From: Dysgonamonadaceae bacterium
GTDB lineage: Bacteria; Bacteroidota; Bacteroidia; Bacteroidales; Azobacteroidaceae
Reading direction: 5' to 3'
NCBI GenBank assembly: GCA_031276105.1
Contig: JAISNS010000317.1
Coordinates: 1-7,920, forward strand
DNA: 7,920 nucleotides
How positions within the stretch are numbered: the stretch's first letter is position 1; each line of letters starts with the position of its first letter. Positions 1-6,348 of the stretch are shown here, in pieces. The position numbers were made by a program, and so were the translations under genes. The notes beneath the pieces are model-generated. The model did not search any database. It was not told the DNA's origin and saw only the letters and a program-made list of their open reading frames with translations.

Positions 1-672
<672 letters not shown>

Positions 673-841
673 TTATAACTTCTACTCCGTCTATACATCG
701 GGAAGTGGTTATTATTTTCCTTTCAACGTATCATTAATATTGAGTTGGCGGTAGTTATCAGACTGCTCGCTATGTATGGGTATTATTCCATGTACTGGAT
801 TTGCTATATTTTTTTGGTTCAGAAACGATATGACGACTAAA

Positions 842-955
842 TAAAAAACCCTCCAAAAGGAGGGTCTATCTTGTTTCTTAAACTTTTCTTGTAAATCTTG
901 ACTTTCTTAATTAAGACTATCTTGTAATAGGTTTTTATCTTGATCTAATAAATTA
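842..955 (-). ncRNA. Candidate small RNA (~110 nt) downstream of the DUF3825 gene
   Basis: A well-formed promoter at 961-992 points leftward, and a hairpin terminator with a downstream T-run lies at 848-865 on the same strand, predicting an RNA of about 100-115 bases. No ATG occurs on the minus strand between them, so a normal small protein is unlikely. The RNA would contain a CAAGAT motif several times (complement ATCTTG near 867-872, 895-900, 918-923 and 937-942) and a CTTAATTAAG palindrome at 906-915. The exact start is estimated from the usual distance after the -7 box. The call rests on signals only; it matches no RNA family that I recognise. Confidence 0.45.
848..865 (-). terminator. 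Intrinsic terminator
   Basis: ACCCTCC and GGAGGGT form a perfect 7-base-pair stem around an AAAA loop. On the minus strand the hairpin is followed by TTTTTTAT (bases 841-847 read in reverse), as in a strong intrinsic terminator. On the plus strand the following tract is weaker. It would end transcripts from the DUF3825 gene and from the promoter at 961-992. Confidence 0.8.
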
Positions 956-960
956 TGATA

Positions 961-992
961 CAAAGATAAGCTTTCTTTTTTAAACGTTCAAA
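961..992 (-). promoter_or_regulatory. Bacteroidetes-type promoter, TTTG-N20-TAnnTTTG
   Basis: On the minus strand TTTG (989-992) is followed after exactly 20 bases by TATCTTTG (961-968). This fits the -33/-7 consensus of the Bacteroidetes primary sigma factor (TTTG, 19-21 bases, TAnnTTTG). It starts six bases beyond the DUF3825 stop codon and points to the terminator at 848-865, with no gene between. It is the best-matching promoter in the window. Confidence 0.65.
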
Positions 993-997
993 TATTT

Positions 998-1744
998 TTA
1001 AATTTTTAACCATTCATCATCTGGTTTTGCAATGAGTCTAGCATTGTTAATAGCCATGTCAAGGGTTAAGCAAGTAGAAGCTCTGTAAACTCCGTTTTCT
1101 TTTTCAATCACTAAGGCTAAATCAGCTGTAGCTTTACTCTGTAGGCATAAAGGTAATAACAATTGTAGTTTCTCTTTGTAGTACTGAGGAATAGCGGTTT
1201 TATAATTGCGTCTAACTCTTTTTTTTGCATCAGCAATTGTTCCCTGTAAAATGTTTGATAGCATATAATTATCCATTGTGTTAAATGGCGCAGGAAAGCG
1301 AGTTTTATTGTCTTGAATTATATGATCTATATTCACTCTCAATTCAAGAGCCACATCATAAATAAGATCTGTTGAATCAGTTATGTAAGTAGCAACTTCT
1401 GCTAATTTGGGAAATTTCGACAAATCTCTATGGCTAGATTTTCTCCAACCAATAAAATAGTAAGGTATTGTTGTTCCTGGTCTTTTATTTTCTTGGAAAT
1501 ATCCGAAAATTTCTTCTTGGTTTTCGGTTACTAGTCCTGTGTTAAAACAAGAGAACCCACCTTCCTTTTCAATCTTATTTTCACCCTCAACCTTTTCAAA
1601 TGTGTGATGAACATAATTCACTAAAATCGGATGTCTTCCTGTAGGGTTACAATTGTAATCCCAATTTTCACTCATTGCCATATTCTTCAGTTCCTCAATG
1701 CTTTGAGCAAAATCAGGAAACCATGAAAATCTGAATAAACTCAT
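998..1744 (-). CDS. DUF3825 domain protein
   Basis: This 248-residue protein is recognised as DUF3825 over almost its whole length. Its function is not established, so none is assigned. Conserved blocks are the N-terminal LFRFSWFPDF (3-12), SCFNTGLVTENQEEIFGYF (65-83), ELRVNIDHII (134-143), a basic KKRVRRNYKTAIPQYY (174-189), and the C-terminal ADLALVIEKENGVYRAST to NNARLIAKPDDEW (208-245). The frame stays open to a TTG at 1816, but that codon overlaps a TAnnTTTG box (1814-1821), so translation more likely begins at ATG 1744. The residues between could still be coding if transcription starts further up. It is soluble, with no signal peptide or membrane segment. The gene is AT-rich, unlike the oxidoreductase upstream on the same strand, and sits beside an IS, suggesting horizontal acquisition. 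Transcription would end at the hairpin 848-865. Confidence 0.8.
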   Translation of the reverse strand: MSLFRFSWFPDFAQSIEELKNMAMSENWDYNCNPTGRHPILVNYVHHTFEKVEGENKIEKEGGFSCFNTGLVTENQEEIFGYFQENKRPGTTIPYYFIGWRKSSHRDLSKFPKLAEVATYITDSTDLIYDVALELRVNIDHIIQDNKTRFPAPFNTMDNYMLSNILQGTIADAKKRVRRNYKTAIPQYYKEKLQLLLPLCLQSKATADLALVIEKENGVYRASTCLTLDMAINNARLIAKPDDEWLKI

Positions 1745-1813
1745 ATATTGGTGTTCATTTATAATATCAATAGGTTTAAAAGACAAAAACGAAATAAATC
1801 TTTGTATTTGCCG

Positions 1814-1821
1814 CAAATATA
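1814..1821 (-). promoter_or_regulatory. Likely -7 promoter box for the DUF3825 gene
   Basis: TATATTTG on the minus strand fits TAnnTTTG. The nearest TTG upstream (minus strand, 1837-1839) is 15 bases away, shorter than the usual 19-21, so the -33 element is poor. The leader before ATG 1744 would be about 60 bases. The 18-base repeat at 1837-1854 lies directly upstream and supplies that TTG. Confidence 0.4.
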
Positions 1822-1836
1822 CGAATATATAAAATA

Positions 1837-1854
1837 CAATGTCGTTTACTTAAG
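1837..1854 (+). repeat. 18-base direct repeat, copy 1
   Basis: CAATGTCGTTTACTTAAG occurs here and again at 7806-7823 in the same orientation; flanking bases differ on both sides. This copy lies at the change from AT-rich accessory DNA to the G+C-richer oxidoreductase gene. It may be the left over end of an insertion sequence. Confidence 0.7.
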
Positions 1855-1886
1855 AAACAGCTATCCGTGCAGGTTCCCGTCTGCCC

Positions 1887-3209
1887 CTATACTTTGGGGA
1901 GTTCCCACGGGGCGCGGTAGTATGCTTTGGAGAGCGCTTCGGCTTCCCTGTCGCCAATGATCCGGTTCTGAGCGCTGTCCCAGCGTACTTCGCGCTGCAC
2001 GCGGCAGGAGATATTGGCCAGATGGGACATTTTGGCTACGCGGGCGCCAATGGCAATGTCGGCATTGGGCAGCTCGCGGCTTTTGATGCAGTCGAGGAAG
2101 TTGCCTACGTGGTGATAGAGTCCCCGGCCTTCTCCTTTCCTGAACGGTACGGCTTCCATTCGCGGCGTATTGCCGGCAATGACGGGGAATACTTCCCATC
2201 CGGCGCGGGTGAGCAGCATGGTACCGTTTTCGCCGTAGAAGGCCAGTCCTTCTTTTTTGTCGAACAGTCCGTGATTGATTCCGCAGGCATGGTCCCAGAT
2301 GATGTTGAAGTCTTTGTACGAATAGGTGGCCATCAGGGTGTCGGGTGTTTCCATGGCGTCGTCCGGGTAGGCAAATTTGCCTCCGCTTCCGTAGGTTTGC
2401 GGGGGGAGGTCGGCGTTCATGCCTTCCAGGGCATAGTCCAGGAGGTGTACGCCCCAGTCGGACATCAGTCCGCCGGCATAGTCCCAGAAGAAGCGGAAAT
2501 TGTAGTGGAAGCGGTATTCATTGAAGGGACGTTCGGGCGCCGGTCCGAGCCACATGTCATAGTCTACTCCGGCCGGAGGGGCGCTGTCGGGCTTGACGGG
2601 GAGGGTGGGTTTTCCGTCCTGATAGGCCCATACTTTGACGGTACGGATGCGTCCGATGTTTCCGCTGCGCAGGAAGGCGGCGGCTTCGTTCCAGTGGCGG
2701 TCGCTGCGCTGCCACTGTCCTACCTGTGCGATGCGATTGTAGCGGCGGGTGGCTTTGACCATCAGGTCGCATTCTTCGATGGTGTTCGAGAGGGGTTTCT
2801 CTACATATATATCTTTGCCTGCCTGTGCAGCCCATACCAGGGGGAGGCAGTGCCAGTGGTCGGGTGTTCCGACAATCACGGCGTCGACGTCCTTGAGGTC
2901 GATCACCCTTCGCCAGTCTTTGTACAGATGGGCGACTTTCCGGCCTGTTTTCTTTTCCACGTCGTCGGCGCGTTTGTTCAGCCATTCGTCGTCCACATCG
3001 CACAGGGCGATACATTCCACTTCGGGATAGTCGAGGAAGGCCTTCAGATTGGAATAGCCCTGGCTGCGGCATCCAATCAGCGCTACTTTTATTTTATTAT
3101 TGGGAGCGGTTTGCCCGTAAACAGACCGGTAGGATGTTCCGGTCAGAGGACTCAGACCGAGGGTTGCAGCCGAGAGGGCTGTTTTGTGCAGGAAATTTCT
3201 TCTATTCAT
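1887..3209 (-). CDS. Gfo/Idh/MocA-family NAD(P)-dependent oxidoreductase with Tat-type signal peptide
   Basis: This 440-residue protein belongs to the Gfo/Idh/MocA family, which oxidises or reduces sugars and related cyclitols using tightly held NAD(P). The start has a twin-arginine signal (M-N-R-R-N-F-L, then the hydrophobic TALSAATLGLS), so it is probably exported folded with its cofactor. The Rossmann domain covers about 39-160: VALIGCRSQG (G46 and G51), an acidic D71 after the second strand, GTPDHWH (114-120) and the family signature EKP (137-139). The C-terminal sheet domain has GGLMSDWGVHLLD (246-258), with likely catalytic H255. Length is normal for the exported branch common in Bacteroidetes and Planctomycetes. 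The substrate cannot be read from the sequence. It lacks features I would expect of GH109 glycosidases, the closest alternative. No sugar-use gene adjoins it. The start is ATG 3209; the long open frame on the opposite strand (2022-3224) is a shadow. Confidence 0.88.
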   Translation of the reverse strand: MNRRNFLHKTALSAATLGLSPLTGTSYRSVYGQTAPNNKIKVALIGCRSQGYSNLKAFLDYPEVECIALCDVDDEWLNKRADDVEKKTGRKVAHLYKDWRRVIDLKDVDAVIVGTPDHWHCLPLVWAAQAGKDIYVEKPLSNTIEECDLMVKATRRYNRIAQVGQWQRSDRHWNEAAAFLRSGNIGRIRTVKVWAYQDGKPTLPVKPDSAPPAGVDYDMWLGPAPERPFNEYRFHYNFRFFWDYAGGLMSDWGVHLLDYALEGMNADLPPQTYGSGGKFAYPDDAMETPDTLMATYSYKDFNIIWDHACGINHGLFDKKEGLAFYGENGTMLLTRAGWEVFPVIAGNTPRMEAVPFRKGEGRGLYHHVGNFLDCIKSRELPNADIAIGARVAKMSHLANISCRVQREVRWDSAQNRIIGDREAEALSKAYYRAPWELPKV

Positions 3210-3227
3210 AATCTAATACTTTAGGGG

Positions 3228-3257
3228 TTGATAATACGGCAACAAAATGTATTTTTG
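3228..3257 (+). promoter_or_regulatory. Promoter for the UpxY-like gene
   Basis: TTG (3228-3230), a 19-base spacer and TATTTTTG (3250-3257) fit the Bacteroidetes consensus. Transcription would start near 3264, giving a leader of about 50 bases before ATG 3316. It reads rightward, divergent from the oxidoreductase gene. Confidence 0.6.
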
Positions 3258-3282
3258 TGCAATAGTACGAAAAAAAGAAATT

Positions 3283-3290
3283 CAAAGCTA
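3283..3290 (-). promoter_or_regulatory. Likely -7 box for the oxidoreductase gene
   Basis: TAGCTTTG on the minus strand fits TAnnTTTG and would give a leader of about 65 bases before ATG 3209. No clear -33 TTTG is seen at the proper distance. Its transcript would run across the rightward promoter at 3228-3257, so the two divergent units may interfere. Confidence 0.4.
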
Positions 3291-3315
3291 TCGTTTACCT
3301 AATAATTTATAATGT

Positions 3316-3813
3316 ATGGAAAACGCTGTAAAGGATCTTAACTGGTACGTTTTATATACATCCCCCCGGGCGGAAAAACAGGTGAGAGAAAGGATCAGCC
3401 TTCAGCAGGTGGAATGCTGGCTTCCGCTGCACCGTACACCCAGGGTCTGGTCGGACCGGGTGAAGTGGGTGGATGCTCCTCTTTTTCATTCCTATATTTT
3501 TGTCAGATGCGCCAAAGAGCAATTGTCTTCCCTGCTGAAGGTGTATGGCGTGTCGCGTATTGTGTATTACGACGGAAAACCGGCCGTTATCCGCCGGAAG
3601 GAGATTGAGGCCATCCGGGATTTTCTTGCACAGGCTGCCGGCCATTCGCTTTTGGTGGGAGATGAAGCGGAAATTCTGGCAGGCGCCATGAAAAGTATTT
3701 CGGGAAAAGTAAGAAAGATAAAGAAAAGCTGTCTGGTGCTGTACATCGAGCAGTTAGGCGCTACGGTAAGTGTGAATTTATCGGATGTAGCCCCTGTGAA
3801 ACGGCTGAAGTAA
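3316..3813 (+). CDS. UpxY-family (NusG/RfaH-like) transcription antiterminator
   Basis: This 165-residue protein resembles UpxY, the NusG paralogue that lets RNA polymerase read through the leader of Bacteroides surface-polysaccharide operons. The NGN domain spans about 9-105: NWYVLYTSPRAEKQV at 9-23, a CWLPLHRTPRVWSDRVKWVDAPLFHSYIFVR-type block (34-64), then GVSRIVYYDGKPAVI. A degenerate KOW-like C-terminal domain follows (about 113-165; GDEAEILAGAMKSISGKV). Such proteins are expected to bind the RNA polymerase clamp. Unusually, no polysaccharide genes follow. The next gene is an acetyltransferase 22 bases away, probably in the same transcript. It may be an orphan, may regulate that short operon, or may act elsewhere. 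The start ATG 3316 is chosen by frame, over an out-of-frame ATG at 3312. Confidence 0.83.
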   Translation: MENAVKDLNWYVLYTSPRAEKQVRERISLQQVECWLPLHRTPRVWSDRVKWVDAPLFHSYIFVRCAKEQLSSLLKVYGVSRIVYYDGKPAVIRRKEIEAIRDFLAQAAGHSLLVGDEAEILAGAMKSISGKVRKIKKSCLVLYIEQLGATVSVNLSDVAPVKRLK

Positions 3814-3835
3814 TCATTCGCACACGCCAGGAACT

Positions 3836-4807
3836 ATGGAAAGCAGGAAAACACAGATCATCAATCTCTGGCGAACCGTTTTCGACGATTCCGGGGAGTT
3901 TCTCCGATTGTATTTCAGCAAGGTGTACAGGGATGAGAACACGTTTGTGATCGAAAAGAACGGGCAGGTGGTCTCGGCTCTGCAACTACTGCCCTATACC
4001 ATGTCTTTCTGCGGAGAAGAGATATCCGTTGCCTATATTTCGGGAGCCTGTACGCTACCGTCCGAGCAGGGAAAAGGCTGGATGAGCCGGCTTCTGCAAG
4101 ACGTGTCCGCCGAAATGAGGAAAAGACGCGTAGCGGTCGGCGTCCTGATTCCCGCCGGAAAAGGGCTCTTCGATTATTACCGGTCGAAGGGCTATACGGA
4201 AATATTCGACTATTCGCTCGGCGTGTACGCCCGCTCCAAAGACTGCATACCGCCGGCGCCGGCAGTTGCCGTGCAGCAAAAGAAGGAGCCGGACAAAACG
4301 CTCTACGCCTATTTTGCACGCAAACAGCGCGAACGCCCTCTGGGGGTGCTGCATTCGTACGAAGATTTCGCCGTTGTTCTGAAAGATATGGAGTTGTCGG
4401 GCAATTTCTTTTATGTCGCATCAGATCTTGCCGGACAGCCGGTGGGAATGGCCTTTGCTTTCCTTGCCGGCGGAACGGGGGCGGACGACGGAAGAAAAAG
4501 GATATTGATCAAAGAAATACTGTACGACGGCATACCGGTGAGGGATACTTTGCTGCATGAAATAACCGTGCGCCTGGGCGCGGACGAAGCCGTTTACAGA
4601 ATCCCCTGCGACCGCCGTTCGCCCACGTATCCGTACGGGATGGCGCAGGTGACGGATCCCGAGCGGCTCATCAACCTTTGGATAGCGGCTCATCCGGAGA
4701 GCAAGCTGTCTGCCAACTGTCTGCAAGCGATGGATACGCCTGCGCTGACCCGTCATTTGCTCGGCTATCCGGAACGGAAAGCTTATATGAGTTTGATGCT
4801 GGATTAA
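3836..4807 (+). CDS. GNAT-family N-acetyltransferase, Eis-like (Acetyltransf_9)
   Basis: This is a 323-residue cytoplasmic enzyme expected to move an acetyl group from acetyl-CoA to an amine. The N-terminal GNAT fold (about 1-130) has the order typical of Eis-like proteins: VVSALQLLPY (45-54), VAYISGACTLPSEQGKGWMSRLL (65-87) with the acetyl-CoA pyrophosphate loop Q78-G79-K80-G81-W82-M83, GVLIPAG (102-108) and DYYRSKGY (113-120). The remaining half, about 150-323, looks like a second GNAT-like region with a short end instead of the full SCP2-like domain of Eis (about 400 residues). The substrate is unknown; aminoglycoside or peptide acetylation is possible but not shown. An AGGAAC ribosome-binding-like sequence lies just before the ATG. 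It follows the UpxY-like gene by 22 bases with no terminator between, so the two are probably co-transcribed. Confidence 0.8.
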   Translation: MESRKTQIINLWRTVFDDSGEFLRLYFSKVYRDENTFVIEKNGQVVSALQLLPYTMSFCGEEISVAYISGACTLPSEQGKGWMSRLLQDVSAEMRKRRVAVGVLIPAGKGLFDYYRSKGYTEIFDYSLGVYARSKDCIPPAPAVAVQQKKEPDKTLYAYFARKQRERPLGVLHSYEDFAVVLKDMELSGNFFYVASDLAGQPVGMAFAFLAGGTGADDGRKRILIKEILYDGIPVRDTLLHEITVRLGADEAVYRIPCDRRSPTYPYGMAQVTDPERLINLWIAAHPESKLSANCLQAMDTPALTRHLLGYPERKAYMSLMLD

Positions 4808-4848
4808 ATATTCGCTAAAAATGTCTTCCGATTGTAAATAATATTCCT

Positions 4849-4856
4849 TACTTTTG
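4849..4856 (+). promoter_or_regulatory. Likely -7 box for the Lrp/AsnC gene
   Basis: TACTTTTG fits TAnnTTTG exactly and lies 54 bases before ATG 4911. A proper -33 TTTG at 19-21 bases is not clear: the nearest TTG (4832-4834) is only 14 bases upstream. This suggests a weak or regulated promoter, possibly autoregulated as is usual for Lrp proteins. Confidence 0.45.
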
Positions 4857-4910
4857 TTTCAGGTTGTATGAAAATAACCGCTATTAAAATTCAAATCAAA
4901 AAAAGACAGT

Positions 4911-5393
4911 ATGGCACATCATCAATTAGACTCACTGGACGAGAAAATTCTGAAACTGATTATCAATAATGCCCGTATGCCGTTCCTCGAAGTAGCGCGG
5001 GAATGTAATGTATCGGGCGCCGCAATCCATCAACGCATCCAGAAGCTCACCAATCTGGGCGTGATTAAAGGTTCCGAATTTATTGTAGACAACACGAAAG
5101 TTGGATACGAGACCTGTGCCTACATCGGATTGTTCCTAAGTTCCCCCGGACAGTTTGCCTCCGTATCGGAAGCCTTGGAGAAGATTCCCGAAGTAGTGGA
5201 ATGTCACTACACCACCGGCCGGTATGATTTGTTCATAAAGCTCTACGCAAAGAACAACCAGCATCTGCTGAATATCATCCATCAGAAACTGCAACCCCTC
5301 GGACTGTCCCGTACCGAATCACTCATTTCATTTAAAGAAGCGTTCAAGAAACAAATCCCTATCAATTTTGAGGAAGAGAATGAGGATGAATAA
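4911..5393 (+). CDS. Lrp/AsnC-family transcriptional regulator
   Basis: This 160-residue DNA-binding regulator has the normal Lrp length and layout. The N-terminal winged helix-turn-helix starts with LDSLDEKILKLIINNAR (6-22) and has its recognition helix near VSGAAIHQRIQKLTNLGVI (34-52). The C-terminal RAM ligand-binding and oligomerisation domain spans about 67-145, with VVECHYTTGRYDLFIK (95-110) carrying the conserved G-x-Y-D effector loop (G103-R-Y-D106). Lrp proteins generally assemble as octamers or hexadecamers and sense amino acids; the ligand here cannot be predicted. An acidic tail (EEENEDE) ends the protein. It appears to be a single-gene unit: its own promoter box lies at 4849-4856 and downstream DNA changes to an AT-rich, apparently foreign stretch. 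No clear terminator was found after it. Confidence 0.9.
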   Translation: MAHHQLDSLDEKILKLIINNARMPFLEVARECNVSGAAIHQRIQKLTNLGVIKGSEFIVDNTKVGYETCAYIGLFLSSPGQFASVSEALEKIPEVVECHYTTGRYDLFIKLYAKNNQHLLNIIHQKLQPLGLSRTESLISFKEAFKKQIPINFEEENEDE

Positions 5394-5446
5394 ACTTTTC
5401 CCGTTCCCATGTGATATGAGGGCAGCTTGGTGAAAAATTTCGTTGC

Positions 5447-5502
5447 CATAGAGAATAAACCAAAAAGGCAAAAGCATCCGCAGGGTATTGCTATTCTCTA
5501 TG
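5447..5502. repeat. 11-base inverted repeat with 34-base loop
   Basis: CATAGAGAATA (5447-5457) pairs perfectly with TATTCTCTATG (5492-5502). It lies in the gap between the resident Lrp gene and the AT-rich TPR/PLD-J unit, so it may mark an old element end or form an RNA structure. It lacks a T-run and is not a typical terminator. Confidence 0.5.
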
Positions 5503-5515
5503 AACAAGTGTTCAT
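5500..5515. repeat. Small hairpin adjoining the inverted repeat
   Basis: ATGAAC (5500-5505) and GTTCAT (5510-5515) form a perfect 6-base-pair stem with loop AAGT. It overlaps the right arm of the 5447-5502 inverted repeat by three bases, so the two structures would exclude or stack on each other. No T-run follows. Confidence 0.4.
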
Positions 5516-5520
5516 GATAG

Positions 5521-5637
5521 AGAGTCTTTCGCGCGAATCCTTATCGTGATTTAGCCCAAGCCTTGGCGGATACTGGCGTTTCGAATGCAGTTACCTGGTG
5601 GGAGGTGCAAATCGTTTTATATGGTATGAAATTATAA
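5521..5637 (+). pseudogene. Reading-frame stump before the TPR gene
   Basis: The frame is open from 5521, directly after TAG at 5518-5520, to TAA at 5635-5637 and encodes 38 residues including NPYRDLAQALADTGVSNAVT and then TWWEVQIVLYGMKL. It has protein-like composition but no start codon near its beginning, so it looks like the C-terminal stump of a lost gene. It ends three bases before the TPR gene start, suggesting the TPR gene was once in, or was placed behind, another coding sequence. I do not recognise the family. It could be a chance frame. Confidence 0.3.
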
Positions 5638-5640
5638 AAT

Positions 5641-6339
5641 ATGGAAAATAACAAATTACAAATAATCCCTTCAAAAAATCTTGTCGCAAGGATTGACAAA
5701 CAACTCACAATAGAAAATAAGATTTTGTTTGGAAGTATTGAAAAATTATTCAATCAAGCTTTTTGTTTACTAAACAGTAAAGATTTAGAACATAGTAAAG
5801 AGAATTTTTGCTTAGCATTTGAACTAAATAAAAACTACCGAAAAGAACGAAAATTCAGTTATAAAGCAAATAATATTGAAGATTATCATCAATCTATTTT
5901 GTTGTTTAGTGAAGTATTAAAAATAAAACCGAAACATATTTTATCGTTTGATTTTCGAGGAATTGCAAAATCTGCATTAAAAGATTACGCTGCTGCTATT
6001 GAAGATTACAGCAAAGCGATTGAAATTGACCCAAATTATGCAACTGCATATGTTTGTCGGGGAAATGCAAAATACGCATTAAAAGATTACGGTGGCGCTA
6101 TTGAAGATTACAGCAAAGCGATTGAAATTGACCCAAATTTTGCAGATGCGTATTCTTATAGAGCTGCTGCAAAAGACGCATTAAAAGATTACGGTGGTGC
6201 TGTTGAAGATTGCAGCAAAGCGATTGAAATTGACCCAAATTATGCATATGCATATTGTTGTCGGGGACTTGCAAAAAGAGAATTAGGAAATTATGAAGAA
6301 GCTGAAAATGATTTCAAACACTATAACAACTTAAGATAA
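5641..6339 (+). CDS. TPR-repeat protein, probable partner of the PLD-J protein
   Basis: This 232-residue protein consists largely of tetratricopeptide repeats, helical pairs that bind other proteins. Four consecutive 34-residue units cover 81-114, 115-148, 149-182 and 183-216, and a partial fifth (NYEEAENDFKHYNN) ends it. Units two to four carry the classic A-I-E-D-Y-S-K-A-I-E-I-D-P-N pattern. The N-terminal 80 residues are less regular, with one weak TPR-like stretch (about 31-64). No signal peptide or membrane segment is seen, so it should act in the cytoplasm as an adaptor. It lies nine bases before the PLD-J gene, so the two are almost certainly co-transcribed and may form a complex. The gene is AT-rich with no Shine-Dalgarno sequence; no TAnnTTTG box was found upstream. 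The start ATG 5641 is the first in frame after a stop. Confidence 0.85.
   Translation: MENNKLQIIPSKNLVARIDKQLTIENKILFGSIEKLFNQAFCLLNSKDLEHSKENFCLAFELNKNYRKERKFSYKANNIEDYHQSILLFSEVLKIKPKHILSFDFRGIAKSALKDYAAAIEDYSKAIEIDPNYATAYVCRGNAKYALKDYGGAIEDYSKAIEIDPNFADAYSYRAAAKDALKDYGGAVEDCSKAIEIDPNYAYAYCCRGLAKRELGNYEEAENDFKHYNNLR
5983..6288 (+). repeat. Three 102-base tandem repeats encoding TPR units
   Basis: The units are 5983-6084, 6085-6186 and 6187-6288, exactly in frame. A 29-base core is identical in all three (6009-6037, 6111-6139, 6213-6241), while the outer halves differ more. High DNA identity suggests recent duplication or ongoing homogenisation, and the number of units may vary between strains. 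The preceding unit (5881-5982) is the same length but diverged. Confidence 0.85.
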
Positions 6340-6348
6340 ATAAAATAT

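Larger units (their letters stand above)
673..997. other. AT-rich intergenic stretch with possible gene relics
   Basis: No intact gene is visible between the IS end and the DUF3825 gene. Two overlapping open frames look partly protein-like. On the plus strand, 662-751 reads GLTNYNFYSVY... to ...NVSLILSWR before TAG at 752-754, which resembles the last strands of an outer-membrane barrel. On the minus strand, 906-712 is open for 64 codons without any ATG and includes KKQDRPSFWRVF, with an upstream open stretch separated only by TAA at 907-909. Both may be relics or chance. The right part of the stretch carries the candidate small RNA unit listed separately. Confidence 0.35.

Noticed and set aside
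2022..3224. A 400-codon open frame on the plus strand
   Set aside because: It is antisense to the well-supported Gfo/Idh/MocA gene and has a low-complexity G, V and F-rich composition typical of a shadow frame in G+C-richer DNA.
3289..3303. A near match (ATCGTTTACCTAA) to the 18-base repeat
   Set aside because: Only about a dozen bases align, with a mismatch, in AT-rich DNA. It overlaps the promoter region and has no element-like context.
3915..4756. Three minus-strand frames of about 100-170 codons opposite the acetyltransferase gene
   Set aside because: Their translations are arginine- and proline-rich or otherwise unstructured, and the plus-strand GNAT motifs are clear, so they are shadows.
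5983..6288. CRISPR-like periodic repeats
   Set aside because: The 102-base period is in frame and encodes canonical 34-residue TPR units; there are no spacers or cas genes.
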